64,000 bases of DNA from Cocos nucifera (GCA_006176705.1 QRFJ01000021.1:3554208-3618207), one strand, 5' to 3'; positions 35,010 to 46,437 are shown, counted from the first letter of the stretch. Translations and numbers: made by a program. Notes: generated by a model not told the origin, from the sequence alone.

Positions 35010-35345
35010 GGGCAGAATGAAGTTCGACCGTGCTCACGACCTCTCCTAGTGCAAGCAAGACCGAAGTCCCCCTTGAGCTCGTCATCAAGGAAGCCCCGAC
35101 AAAGGTTTCACTAGAGGACGGAATGAAGTTTGGCCACGCTCACGACCTCCCCCAGTGCAAGGGCGACTCCCCAGTGCAAGCAAGATCGAACTTTCCCTTG
35201 AGCTCGTCATCAAGGAAGCTCCGACAAAGATTTCACAGGAGGGCAGAATGAAGGTCGACCGTGCTCACGACCTCCCCAGTGCAAGCGAGGCCCGAACTCC
35301 TTCTCGAGCTCATCATCAAGAAAGCCCTAACGAAAGGATGCGAAG
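35010..35345 (+). repeat. C1 tandem triplication of the gag linker
   Basis: Three copies, about 105-124 bp apart, of a unit starting GAAGTTCGACCGTGCTCACG and containing GAGCTCGTCATCAAGGAAGC. The single-copy form is present in C2 (gag end, KFDRAHGPP). Frames here read RAHDLP repeatedly. Confidence 0.85.
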
Positions 35346-35459
35346 AAGTCCTCCCTCTGGAAGCTAGACCACCAATGAGGGAGAAATGACAAGAAGATCG
35401 GCTGCCTCCCAAAATCATCGATGCTATCTTCGGGAGCTTGGTACTTCAGCAATCCATTA

Positions 35460-35625
35460 TCTCCTAACGTCGAAGCCAAGAGAAGCTCGCCCTAAATTGA
35501 GAAGGCCAGCATGAGATGGAGGAGGTCGCCCGGCTTGGATCCTATCGCTTGAAGAAACTCGAAAGAACAACGCTCCCATAACCCTGAAACATAAAAAATC
35601 TAGAGATGCACTGCTAGTAACTTTC
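35460..35625 (+). pseudogene. C1 integrase C-terminal tail
   Basis: The plus strand reads EKLALN, stop (TGA 35498-35500, family Trp), EG, then VARLGSYRLKKLERTTLP and NLEM. This matches the end of Ty3/gypsy polyproteins (KLAPNWEGPY... GSYRL... LPR.WN.ENLR). It is the only pol sequence left and sits directly after the gag linker. Confidence 0.8.
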
Positions 35626-35769
35626 TTTCAATAAAATTCTTTTATTTTAATAATATTATTTCTTGGTGCAAAAACTACGTGATGACAGGGAAGAAGTAGT
35701 CAATAGTGGCCATGTTAGGAATAGGAGGAGAACCTCATCCTAACAAGAGTCGATCAAAGTCCTTCAACC

Positions 35770-37850
35770 TCGACTGCAGGAGATAAGATCTTCTTCGAGG
35801 CAACCTCGACCGTAGGAGATAAGATCTCTCTCGAGCGATCGGACCAACCTCGACTGTAGAAGATAAGATCTTCCTTCGAGCGCCCGTATCAATCTCGATC
35901 GTAGGAGATAAGATCTCCCCCGAGGCAATCTCGACCGTAGGTGATAAGATCTCCTCCGAGGCAACCTCGACTGCAGGAGATAAGATCTCCTTCGAGCAAC
36001 CAGACCAATCTTGATTGCAGGAGATAAAATCTCTTCCAAGGCAACCTCGATCGCTGGAGATAAGATCTCTCCTGAGGGTCTGGGCCAACCTCGACTGCAG
36101 GAGATAAGATCTCCCCCAAGCGCCCGCATCAACCTCGACCATAAGAGATAAGATCTTTCCTGAGGGTCTAGGCCGACCTCGGCTGTAGGAGATAAGATCT
36201 CCCCCAAGCGCCTACATCAACCTCAGCCATAAGAGATAAGATCTCTACCGACGGTCCGGGCCGACCTCGGATGTAGGAGATAAGATCTCTTCCGAGCGCC
36301 TGCATCAACCTCGACGATAGAAGATAAGATCTCCCTCGATGGTTTAGACCAACCTCAGATGCAGGAGATAAGATCTCCTTCGAGCGCCCGCATCAACCTC
36401 GGTCCTAGGAGATAAAAACTCCCCCGATGGTCCGGACCGACCTCGGTTGTAGGAGATAAGATCTCCTTCGAGCGCCTGCATCAACCTCGATTGTAGGGGA
36501 TAAGATCTCCCCCGATGGTCCGGGCCGACCATGAATGCAGGAGGTAAGATCTCTCTCGAGCGCCCGCATCAACTTCGACCGTAGGAGATAAGATCTCCCC
36601 CGATGGTCCAGGCCGACCTCGACTGCAAGAGATAAGATTTTTTCTGAGCGTCTGCATCAACCTCGATCGTAGGAGATAAGATCTTTCCCCGATGGTCTGG
36701 GCCGACCTCGGATGTAGGAGATAAGATCTCTTTCGAGCGTCCGCATCAACCTCAACCGTAGGAGATAAGATCTCCTCAGATGGTCCAAACCGACCTCGAA
36801 TGTAGGAGACAAGATCTTCTCTGAGCGCCCGCAACAACCTCAACCGTAGGAGATAAGATCTTCCCCGATGGTTTGGGCCGACCTCGGCTGCAGGAGATAA
36901 GATCTCCCCGAGCGCCCATATCAACCTCGGCCGTAGGAGATAAGATCTCCTCCAAGCGCCACAAACAACCTTGACCGTAGGAGATAAGATCTCTCCGATG
37001 GTCCGAGCCGACCTTAGCTATAGGAGATAAGATCTTTCCTGAGCGTCCGCATCAACCTCAACCGTAGGAGATGAGATCTCCTCCGATGGTCTGGACCGAC
37101 CTCGGATGCAGGAGATAAGATCTCCCTCGAGCGCCCACATCAACCTCGACTGTAGGAGATAAGATCTCCCCCGATGGTCTAGGCCGACCTCGGATGCAGG
37201 AGATAAGATCTCCCCCGAGTGCCTGCAACAACCTCGACCGTAGGAGATAAGATTTCCTCCGAGCGCCCGCATCAACCTCGGCTAGAGATAAAATCTCTTT
37301 TGAATGATCGGATCAACCTCATCCAGAGATAAGATCTCTTCCGAGTGACTGTGTCAACCTCGGCTAGAGATAAGATCTCTTCCGAGCAACCGAGACAATC
37401 TTGGCTAGAGATAAGATCTCTCCCGAGCGATCGTGTCAACCTCGTCCAGAGATAAGATCTCGCTCGAGCGATCGAGACAACCTTGGCTAGAGATAAGATC
37501 TCTTTCGAGTGATTGTGTCAACCTCGACTAGAGATAAGATCTCTTTCGAGTGACCGTGTTAACCTCGGCCAGAGATAAGATCTCTCCTGAGTGATCGAGA
37601 CAACCTCGACAACAGGAGGTAAGATCTCTCCTGAACGACCAGGCCAGCCTCGGCTGCAGGAGATAAGATCTCTCTGGAGCATCCGTATCGACCTCGACTG
37701 TAAGAGATAAGATCTCTCCCGAGCGACTGTGCTAACCTCGGCTAGAGATAAGATCTCTTCCGAATGATCAGATCAACTTTGGTCGGGGATAAGATCTCTT
37801 CCGAGCGATTGAGCTCCAATCTCGATTGTTGAAGTTAAGATCTCCCCCGA
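35770..37850 (+). repeat. C1 hairpin-repeat array, 44-bp units
   Basis: Roughly 45-50 tandem units, each with GGAGATAAGATCTCC, a 6-bp stem with AAG loop. Spacing is 44 bp across most of the array (36061, 36105, 36149, 36193) and two unit types alternate (CGCCCGCATCAACCTCGACC and TGGTCCGGGCCGACCTCGG), so an 88-bp higher-order unit is visible. From about 37270 units shorten to 41 bp. Minus-strand frames with repeated RSYLLQSRL come from the repeat and are not genes. Confidence 0.92.
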
Positions 37851-38046
37851 GTCAGCCACGATAGTCGGAGACTATATCGCCCCTAAGGAGCTCAACTTTC
37901 GACCTCGACCGTAGGAGACTAGATCTACATCAACCTCGACTGAAGATGAGATCTCCTCCGAGCTTCAACTTGAACCGGCATAGAGCCCAAAAGAGGACTT
38001 TGGTAGTCACCTTTTCTGCACTCCCTTTCTTCGAGTTTCGAATTCG

Positions 38047-38064
38047 AAAGTGGGGGATGACTAT
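38047..38064 (+). other. C1 polypurine tract
   Basis: AAAGTGGGGGATGACTAT right before the 3' LTR; C2 and C3 have the inverse (ATAGTCCCCCTAC, AATAGTCCCCTCAC) after their left LTRs. Confidence 0.8.
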
Positions 38065-38950
38065 TATTAGCGATAAACCCCACTCCTATCAAAGCCCAGT
38101 CCGATGCTAAGCCTAATGCAATCAGTAGCCATGAAAGAGCTTCAGCGGTCGAACCTTAGCCGAACTCTTTAGCTGACCGAACTCCTCAGCGGTCGAGCTC
38201 CTTCGGACTCCCAACGATCGGATCTTAGTCGAGCTCCTTCATCTGACTAAACTCCTCAACGATCGAGCTTCAGTCAGACTCCTACGAGAACTAAACTCCC
38301 TCTGTGCTTTTTCAATCAGACGCCTGCGGGAGCCGAACTCCCTCCAAGCTTACTCTTCGATCGAACTCCTACGAAAGCCGAACTCCTTTCGAGCTTTTTC
38401 TTCGATCGAATTCCTCTAAAATTGATACATATCGAAGTTCATCGATCAATGCCTGCTTTTTCAGAGCCATGGCTATTAAATCTGGATGAACGGTCACCAT
38501 CAGTCTGCCATAAGTGATGCTACAGGCGGTATCCCACTCCGTGACTGACTCTGCCAGATCTCGAGCAGCCCACCATTATCGGATGGTATGGCTGTCACTA
38601 TCGACCTGACGATACCATCCTCTCCACACCAAATCCCGTGCAGTCTCGAGCGACCCACCATCAGGCGGTATGGCCGTCACCATCAATCAAGCTCCCTCTA
38701 TAAAAGGGACCCTCCAGATATGTTTCCTCTAAGCTCTAACCTCTAAGCTCTCCTCTAAAACTCCAAGCTCACTTCTCATTGCTGAGCATTCCATTTCTGT
38801 TGGCCAGAAAAGCTGACTTGATCGTTGGAGGGTCCTGTTGGAGCCACCACCATCGCATCCGGATGGGACTTTATTTTGCAGATCATCGACGGTGACCTCG
38901 TCCTCCTCCACTCTAGCTCGATCCGGCGTCAACTAAATTCTGCACCAACA
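38065..38950 (+). repeat. 3' LTR of C1
   Basis: TATTAGCGATAAACCC to CTGCACCAACA; close match to 33643-34546 with visible point differences. TATAAAAGG at 38699. Confidence 0.9.
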
Positions 38951-40060
38951 GATGCCAAGGTCAATGAAGTTAGTTGGTTGTGGCATCGTAGATTAGGTCA
39001 TGCTAGTATGTGCTTACTCTTAAAATTAATTAAGAAAGACCTTGTAAGAGGATTACCAAAATTAAGTTTTGAAAAGAATTGAATTTATGATGCATGTCAA
39101 TTTGGAAAGCAAACTAAGAATTCTTTGAAACCAAAAGAAATGATTTCAACCTTTGGACCTTTAGAATTGCTACACATGGATTTGTTTGGACCCACAAGGA
39201 CCACTAGTCTAGGAGGTAAAAAGTATGGTCTTATAATTATAGATGATTTTTCAAAATTTACTTGGATAATATTTTTAGCATAAAAAGATGAAGCCTTTAA
39301 TATATTTTTTAAATTTTATTGAAAGATTTTGAATGAAAAGAACACATCAATAGTTTGCATACGTAGTGATCATGGTACAGAATTCAAAAATTAGCACTTT
39401 GAGAATTTTTGTAATGAAAAGAGAATTGATCATAATTTTTCAGCACCTAGAATCCCACAATAAAATAAAGTAGTAGAAAAAAAAATCGAACACTAGAAAA
39501 AATGGTACGAACTATGTTGTATGAAAGTAATTTACCTAGATATTTTTGGGTTGAGACAATAAATACTGCATGCTACATATTAAACCATATTCTAATAAAA
39601 CCTATTTTAAAGAAAATCTCATATGAACTTCGGAAAGATAGAAAATCAAATATCAACTATTTTCATGTGTTTGGTTGCAAATGCTTCATACTTAATAATA
39701 GAAATGATAATCTGAAAAAATTTGATGCCAAGTTCGATGAGGGTATCTTCTTAGGATACTCTTCATCAAGCAAAGTATATAGAGTCTTCAATAAGAGAAC
39801 TCTCGTTGTTGAAGAATTAATTCATGTTATCATTGATGAATATAATGATAAATCTATTAGAAAAGAAGATGCTTTAGATGAGGATGCAGAAAATATTCAT
39901 GACAAGATGGATAATCTAACACTCAAGGATACTCTACCTCAAAATAATGAAGAAGAGAAAAATGAAGAGTTCTCTCACAGTCCAAGAGAGGAGTTGCCAA
40001 AAGAATGGAGGTATGCACATGGACATCCTAAAAATCTTATAATTGGTGATCCATCATAAG
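38951..40060 (+). pseudogene. Element B integrase remnant
   Basis: Resumes the coding line cut at 33642 with GATGC. It shows VSWLWHRRLGHASM (pre-integrase), then LLHMDLFGPTRT (first Asp), IRSDHGTEFKN (second Asp) and NKVVEKK (Glu; family NGVVERK). Stops occur at about 39079, 39282 and 39392. After a frameshift near 39480 the 185-residue frame at 39502-40059 has YFWVETINTACYILNHILIK, FHVFGCKCFILNN and FLGYSSSSKVYRVFNKRT, the integrase C-terminal region and acidic linker. Confidence 0.9.
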
Positions 40061-41130
40061 GGGTAAGAATACGATCTTATCTTAGAAATATAAATAATTA
40101 CATAGTTTTTGTTTCACAAATTGAACCTAAATTAATAGAAGAAGCTGAAAATGATCCATACTGGATAAATATAATACAAGAAGAATTAAATAAATTTGAA
40201 AGAAATAAAGTATGGATCCTAGTCGATAGAGCAAATGACCATCCAATAATTGAACCTAAATGAGTATATAAAAATAAATTGGATGAACATGGAACCATTA
40301 TAAGAAATAAGGCTAGATTAGTAGCAAAAGAATATAATCAGAAAGAAGGCATTGATGTTGATCCTGTAGCTAGATTAGAGGTCATTAGACTATCGCTTGC
40401 TTTTGCATGTTTCATGAATTTTAAATTATACCAAATGAATGTAAAAAGTGTATTTCTTAATGGTTATATACCAAAAGAAGTGTATGTTGAACAACTATCT
40501 AGATTTGAAAATCATGCATTTCTAAATCATGTATTCAAATTACATAAAGCTCTGTATGGTTTAAAATAAGTCCCACGTACTTGGTATGAAAGATTAAGTA
40601 AATTCTTATTAGATAATAAATTTACTAGAGGAACTGTAGATAAAATATTGTTATTAAAAAGAAAAGATGAGAATCTATTAGTTGTACAAATCTATATGGA
40701 TGATATTATTTTTGGTGCCACTAATGAAATCCTTTGTCAAAAATTTGCTAAGCTAATACAGGATGAGTTCGAGATGAGCATGATGGAAGAGTTAAACTTC
40801 TTTCTCGTACTCTAAATCATGCAAATGAAGAGGAGATCTCCATCAACCAAACAAAATATATAAAGAAAATACTTAAGAAGTTTGGGATGGAGAGTTCAAG
40901 ACCAATTGGCACATCAATGAGTGCATTCTGCAAACTTGATTAAGATGAGAAAGATAAGAAAGTAGATTTAAAATTATATAGAGGTATGATAGGCTCACTT
41001 CTTTATCTTACTGCAAGTAGATCAGATATAGTATTCAATATTTGCATATATGCAAGGTATCAATCAGACCCTAGAAAATCATATTTGCTTACTGTCAAAA
41101 AATCTTTAGATGCTTATTTGGGACACTTAA
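40061..41130 (+). pseudogene. Element B reverse transcriptase remnant
   Basis: RT of element B. Blocks: EAENDPYWINIIQEELNKFE, NKVWILVDRAND, RNKARLVAKEYNQKEGIDVD, then MNVKSVFLNGYIPKEVYVEQ (family MDVKSAFLNG; the catalytic Asp position is Asn), KLHKALYGLK, stop, and VQIYMDDIIFGATNE with YMDD intact. Downstream, DEFEMSMMEELNFFL is followed by frameshifts. The first catalytic Asp is lost, so this copy cannot make cDNA. Confidence 0.9.
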
Positions 41131-41640
41131 TGTAGGACTATGGTATGATAGAGCATCTCAATTTGAATTAATTGATTATTTTGATCCTAATTTTGCTGGG
41201 TGCAAACTTGATAGAAAAAGTACTAGTGGCACATGTCAATTCATAGGAGTAAATTTAATTTCTTGATTTAGTAAGAAATAAAACTCAGTAGCACTCTCAA
41301 TGGCCGAGGTCGAATATATAGCTGCTAGGAGTTGTTGTGCACAAATTCTTTAGATTAAACAATAATTAGAAGATTTTAGATTCAAACCTAATAAGATACC
41401 TACAAGATGTGATAACATAAGTACAATCAATTTAACCAAGAATCCAATTCAACACCCAAGATCTAAACACATTGAGATAAGACATCACTTCATAAGAGAT
41501 CATGTACAAAATAATGATATGGTACTTAAATTTGTTAGTACTAATAAATAATTAGTTGACATATTCATAAAACCTCTTAATGAAGAAAAAAATAGCATTA
41601 TTAGAAGAGACTTAGGACTATGCTATCAATTTGATAAAAT
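41131..41640 (+). pseudogene. Element B RNase H remnant
   Basis: RNase H region right after RT, broken by many stops. Traces in shifting frames: DADFAGCKLDRKST-like sequence near 41190, SVALSMAEVEYIAA-like near 41290, RSKHIEIRHHFIRDHV-like near 41460, then a final block ending near 41640. Order and spacing are right for Ty1/copia. Confidence 0.8.
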
Positions 41641-42092
41641 TTTATTCTCCAAATTTTTAAGTAAATCAAATTAAACCCAAAAAAATTAAATCTTATATAT
41701 AAGATTAATGATCAATATTTAGAAAATAACTAAATATTATCTGAATATCAAATTTTCTCTAAAACTCTAGAAGTTTCAAAACTATTGCTCGAGTCGACTC
41801 GAGCAAACTAGTTTAAAACCATGAGTCAACTCAAGGGTCAGGGGCCATAGTTGTTAAAACGAACCATGATTATTCATGATGCCCTAGAAAGTCTTCATTT
41901 ATGCGAGCAGAGGGCCTCTCATCCTCCTAAGAATCGAATCCAACAATTTCACTTGTCTCCTTACCGACCTTTTCCTTCGATTCATGGAATTAAAGGCCGA
42001 TTTTGGATAGAATGGTTAGAAAATGGCAAGAAGTGTGGAAGGTTAGCAGTACCCATGTAACCGAAGAATGGAAGAGGAGAAGAAAAGCTTGA
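41641..42092 (+). other. Spacer between RNase H and envelope-like frame of B
   Basis: AT-rich, with a perfect 18-bp palindrome GCTCGAGTCGACTCGAGC at 41787-41804, an internal copy of the LTR palindrome. The short frame at 41851-42060 has no similarity I recognise; it may be the upstream end of the envelope-like region. Confidence 0.65.
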
Positions 42093-43697
42093 ATGGAACG
42101 GGCAAAATTCCAACCATCTGGGATTTCTCAATCCTCCGAAGAACCCGTTCAGGAGAAATCCATTCAGGAAGAACCCATTCAAGAAGAAACTGAACCGAAT
42201 CAAGGTATACTGAACTCTCCTCCTCCACCATCTCCACCTATTGGTAGAATGGCCATTAGAGCCTTAGCAATGGGGAGAAGAATCGATTTTGATTTCTTTG
42301 AAAGTTATAATTTTTCCATTGAAACTTGGATTGATAGGATGGGGTGGAGAAATTACTGTACAATGGACATCCCCATGTACCCTAAGTTGGTTAGAGAGTT
42401 CTATGAAAATTTTAAAAGAAGATTTTCTGAAATTACAACTACAGTCAAAGATGTTTAAATTGAGGTGACAGAGGAGAGTTTGGCCCAGACCCTTGGAATC
42501 ACAGAGGAAGGATTTATGCCGAATAAGCTATCTGACAAAAGGAGGGGTTTGAGACTGATTATGGGCAGGGATGATATTGTAGGAGATGTACTGGCACCTA
42601 TACTATCAGTGGAGATGAGGATTTTTTATCATATCATCAGTAGTATTTTTATATCCAAACTGGGTAGATATGACTTTGTGTCTGAGAGAGAACTATGTAT
42701 GATGTATTTGATGGTTCAGGGGACGCAGATAAATTTGCCTGATATTATGATGCATCAGATGAGAGAGGCTGCATCAAGAAACAAGATATGCTTGCCCTAT
42801 GGAATGGCCCTGACTAGAATTTTTGAGACTGCAGAAGTATCACTAGAGAATGAAGCAAGCAAGAAGCAGTCTCACTATGATGTTTATGACATGAGAGCCT
42901 TGACTAGAATGCAATATTATGTAGAGGAGGAAAGATGGGTCAAGAATATTTTTGATCAAGAGAGGAGAGCATCTAGGATTGTAGAGGTAGGAGAGCCCTC
43001 TGCTTCGGTTGCAGCCCAAGATGCATCTGACACTGACCCCCATACACCTATGACACCTCAAGCTCCATCCACGGGGAGGTTCCCAAAGACACCACCTGCT
43101 GACTCTGCATCTATGGAGAGATTGACGAACATGATATCTACCAGAGTTAGTAGAGAGATTCAGGGACTATCTGAGAGAGTAGAGATTGTACAAATAGAGA
43201 TGAGGTCTATCTCTTAGAGGCTTTCTATTCTGGAGTAAAGGGAGCACACACATGACACATCCACTTATCACTCTAGCATCATTGAGGAGCTTGCTTGGCT
43301 CATGGGAGAGTTGAGTCTAGAGACACTGAGATGATGGCAATGATCAATAGCCTAGGTCAGGCACAGCAACAGGGCATCATTTCAATACTTAGAGCCATTA
43401 GCAGTTTGATTGAAAAAATAGAGAGACTCGCTCTAGGTGCGATACCACCAGCAACAGCAGTAGATGCCATGGCTAGGGCAGCCATGCCTCGACCTTCACC
43501 TCCTCCACCTATGTCACCTGGTCAGTCTATCTAGGTATCCACAAGTGAGAGCAGACCACCATTCAGAGTCTGCACTCATGGAGGACCTCCTCCCTCACAG
43601 GTAGTCGGACCTTCTACTAAGACTGGGAGCGGGAGAGCCAGACCTTCTACCTCACGAGCCTCATCCCAAATATTAGAGATTTCATCTAATGATGAGT
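42093..43697 (+). pseudogene. Envelope-like third frame of element B
   Basis: A roughly 530-codon frame with stops at about 42456, 43217 and 43534; start chosen at ATG 42093 (MERAKFQPSG). A Glu/Pro-rich N-terminal region has EEPVQEKSIQEEPIQEE, then a conserved block IDFDFFESYNFSIETWIDRM ... YPKLVREFYENF, followed by FYHIISSIFISKLGRYDFVS and ICLPYGMALTRIFE, resembling the 'putative plant transposon protein' family. The C-terminal part is Ser/Pro-rich, then coiled-coil-like (MERLTNMISTRVSREIQGLS). No clear membrane segment or signal peptide. Position after RNase H is that of the Sirevirus envelope-like gene; function unknown. Confidence 0.75.
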
Positions 43698-44412
43698 AGC
43701 CTCATAGGCTCTAGTGTCTATCCACTTCTTATACTTAGATCTATGTATTAAGAGTATATGGTTGTATTTGACTTTGAGCTTGTATTTGACTCTATGTACT
43801 TGGCACTTATAGATGTAAACTTGCTTAACCTAGTTTTGCTTTGAACTTGATATTTTATTGTATCATAGTGTATTTTGTTAATGCAATGAAACTCATGATC
43901 ACTTACTCTTACACTCATTTTGAACATTTGTCTTAACTTTATATTTTTGATTAATGATAAAAAGGGGGAGTAATATGTATATGAGCATGAATTCATTCAC
44001 TTTGAATATGTTAAATTTAAAATTTTCAGCATAAATGTGTTAAGATAAAAATTTTTAGCTTGAATGTGTTAAGCATTAATATGTTAAGGATTGAAATTTT
44101 CAGCATATATGATGTGCATTATAAGTTTGGAGTTTGTGCCATGATACATACTCTATGTATGATTGTTTAATACTAATGCTTGGCACACATATGAATATAT
44201 GCTGACTATTTATCATTCTAATAAGTATGAGCAGAAAACTTAATCTTGAATTAAAAAGATATAAAAATATAGGCATAAATTGAGGAAGAGACAAATATGA
44301 AAATACAAAAGGGATTAAATCGTTAATCTGTTGAAAATATCCTTAATGCATTGTTATTGTACATTTCTTGCTCATATACTTAAAGTTTTGTCATCATAAA
44401 AAAGAAGAAGAT
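43698..44412 (+). other. 3' noncoding region of B with two polypurine tracts
   Basis: AAAAAGGGGGAG at 43969-43980 is a strong polypurine tract placed 430 bp before the LTR. A second, A/G-only tract AAAAAAGAAGAAGAT (44398-44412) abuts the LTR. Extra upstream tracts are a Sirevirus trait. No gene seen. Confidence 0.7.
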
Positions 44413-45906
44413 TGTTGACCCCAAGGATTGATTTTGATGAGTAACAAAATATTTGAGTATATATTTGAACTAATGAAGTTGTTGAGATCATGTTTCAAGA
44501 TGTATTTTAAAGTACTAAATAAAACTTTCATATAAATGTAATTGAAAATTGATAAAGAAGATTTGCAGGCTTTTGAAGCATAAATCACATGTGAAATAAG
44601 GTTTGTAAAGGATATCCCCAAACCAGAATTGAAGACAAAAATCTTTAGGAAAACTGAAAATTTTTAGCTTAAGAAGCCTACGAGTCGACTCATGGTTCGA
44701 CTCGTTGTCTAACTTAAGCTGATACGTAGATTGGCACGCACAAATTTCAGAAGGAACAGTCTCGAGCGGAGGCTCGAGTCGACTCAAGGTTCTCGAGTCG
44801 AAGTCTCAGTAAAAATTCAGAGAATGATGATTTTGAGGTAAGGTCTCGAGCAGAGGCTTGAGTCGACTTGAGGTTCTTGAGTCGAAGTCTCAGAAGAAAT
44901 ACAAAAAATGATAATTTTGAAGCAAAGTTCGACATAATCTCGAGCAGAGACTCGAGTTGACTCGAGCTCTACAAGCTGAAGTCTTAGTAAAATACAAAAA
45001 GACTGATCTTCATACAAAAACTCTCAAACTGAGGAACGAGTGGAGTAAATGGCCTCGACCTGATGCTCGAGTCGACACGAGGCTTGACTCGAGCTCCAAT
45101 GGCTAGTTTCTACAGACTATCCAAAACTGTGTAGATTAGGTTCAAATGGTCATTTTTGCTTTTTCAATGATCAAATAGGATTCTCTAGCCTTCCAAATGT
45201 AAAAAATCATTTGCAAAATACCTGGAGGAAGTGACATGAATATAAAATCATTGAAATAAAAAAAAAGTTAAGAGAAAGAGTCAAAAGAATCCTAAAAAGA
45301 GAGCATTCCACTCCCAACTCTAAGAAACATCAAATCAAGTGATTCCATTCTGCATGAAGACAAGCTCAAATAATTCAAAATCCTCCCTCCAAGAAGACTC
45401 CAAAAAGCTTCATCGACTTATTTGCTCATCAAAGGAGCTTTTTGTTTGTTTTTGTTGTTCAACTTTCCTCTTTCTTGTAGCTTAGCTTCAATAGGATTTT
45501 GATGCTAAGAAGAAGGCTTATCCAAGCCTAAAAATTGAATTGTAAGTCAAGGATTGGCTTAGGGGTTGGTTGTAGTTGATGAGTCGATGTAGAAACCAAC
45601 TAGATTTTGAATAGTGAGTCTTAGAAAACTATCCGACTGTAATCTTGAAGAGATTATAGTAAAATTTTCAAGTGGGCCTTGGAGAGTGGACGTAGGTGCA
45701 AGGAGCACCAAACCACTATAAATTTTTTAGTATTTATGGTTACCTTGTTTACTTCATTCTATTGCATTTATATTTCTGTATTTCTGTATACTTAGAACTA
45801 AAGCATACACCATCACATCACTTATTTTTGAAAACAATCCCTAACTTGTTTTAAGTTTTGAAAAACTCAATTCACCCTTCCTCTTGGGTTGTCTTGCTGG
45901 GCAACA
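44413..45906 (+). repeat. 3' LTR of B
   Basis: TGTTGACCCC to GGGCAACA, 1494 bp, uninterrupted; defines the empty site for the CACTA element. Palindrome copies at 44773-44788, about 44863-44878, about 44952-44967 and about 45065-45080; TATAAAAT at 45241. Confidence 0.93.
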
Positions 45907-45911
45907 CCAAG
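45907..45911. other. Target-site duplication of B, right (CCAAG)
   Basis: Second copy of CCAAG; gypsy sequence of D resumes immediately. Confidence 0.92.
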
Positions 45912-46340
45912 AATGATGAATGTGTAGTATACAATTATATGATAGATATGATTAAAATATCATCTCAAAATGTATAAGCTCTGTTTGACCCTGAGTCTAC
46001 CCACTTCTTTATGTTAGCTAGTTTTGAGGGACAGTGAGTTAACTTCCATACCCTTAGAAAATGATTTTTTTTTTTTATCTCTACACTAGATAGAGATGTC
46101 ATCTTGGTTAGATCAGTTTGCAAAGATTGTATTCTAGGTATTAAGGATAGATAGATGAAAGTAGACTTACTAGTCCTAGAGATGGACTTTGGTTTGATCC
46201 TAGAAATGAATCAAATCCTGAGCCAGTCAGAATTTAGTTTTGTGAGTAGCAAACTTTCCTTCCATTAGAAATTAATCTCCACTATTCATGTCAAGAAACT
46301 TCTTGGGAAAGAATGCGACATTGAACTATATCCTATATGA
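45912..46340 (+). pseudogene. Element D protease remnant
   Basis: Ty3/gypsy aspartic protease. The plus strand reads ALFDPESTHFFM (family LFDSGATHSFI; Asp kept, Ser-Gly lost), then after stops DVILVRSVCKDCILGIKDR and VDLLVLEMDFGLILEMN, the strand leading to the flap and to the GMDWL block. It is followed by FSFVSSKLSFH-like sequence. Homology ends at about 46330. Confidence 0.82.
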
Positions 46341-46437
46341 AGATACAATAGAGGAATTGTAGTAAAAAAAAAAAGGCTACATGAGAATTCGAAGCAAAAA
46401 TGAGAGATAAGTATTTACAGCTCCTCAAATCTTCAGG

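Larger units (their letters stand above)
33643..38950 (+). mobile_element. Non-autonomous Ty3/gypsy element, family C copy C1
   Basis: Plus-strand element with 904-bp 5' LTR (33643-34546) and 886-bp 3' LTR (38065-38950), perfect GATGC duplication, gag N-terminal scrap, an expanded linker repeat, an integrase C-terminal tail (35460-35620), a 2-kb hairpin-repeat array, and polypurine tract. Protease, RT, RNase H, integrase core and the gag core are missing. Gag and integrase-tail motifs in C1-C3 resemble the TAT/Retand branch. Confidence 0.92.
15037..45906 (+). mobile_element. Sirevirus-like Ty1/copia element B
   Basis: Plus-strand element with LTRs TGTTAACCCC...GATAACA (15037-22232) and TGTTGACCCC...GGCAACA (44413-45906). 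Without the CACTA insert the 5' LTR is about 1.48 kb, like the 1494-bp 3' LTR. Order: primer site, gag, protease, integrase, RT, RNase H, envelope-like frame, polypurine tracts. The gag with a second knuckle, the extra downstream frame, the AAAAAGGGGGAG tract and the LTR palindromes are Sirevirus traits. It carries three later insertions: CACTA, A3 and C1. Confidence 0.92.

Noticed and set aside
35735..37275. Series of Arg/Ser/Leu-rich minus-strand frames
   Set aside because: They read the antisense of the 44-bp repeat array; periodic RSYLLQSRL comes from the repeat.
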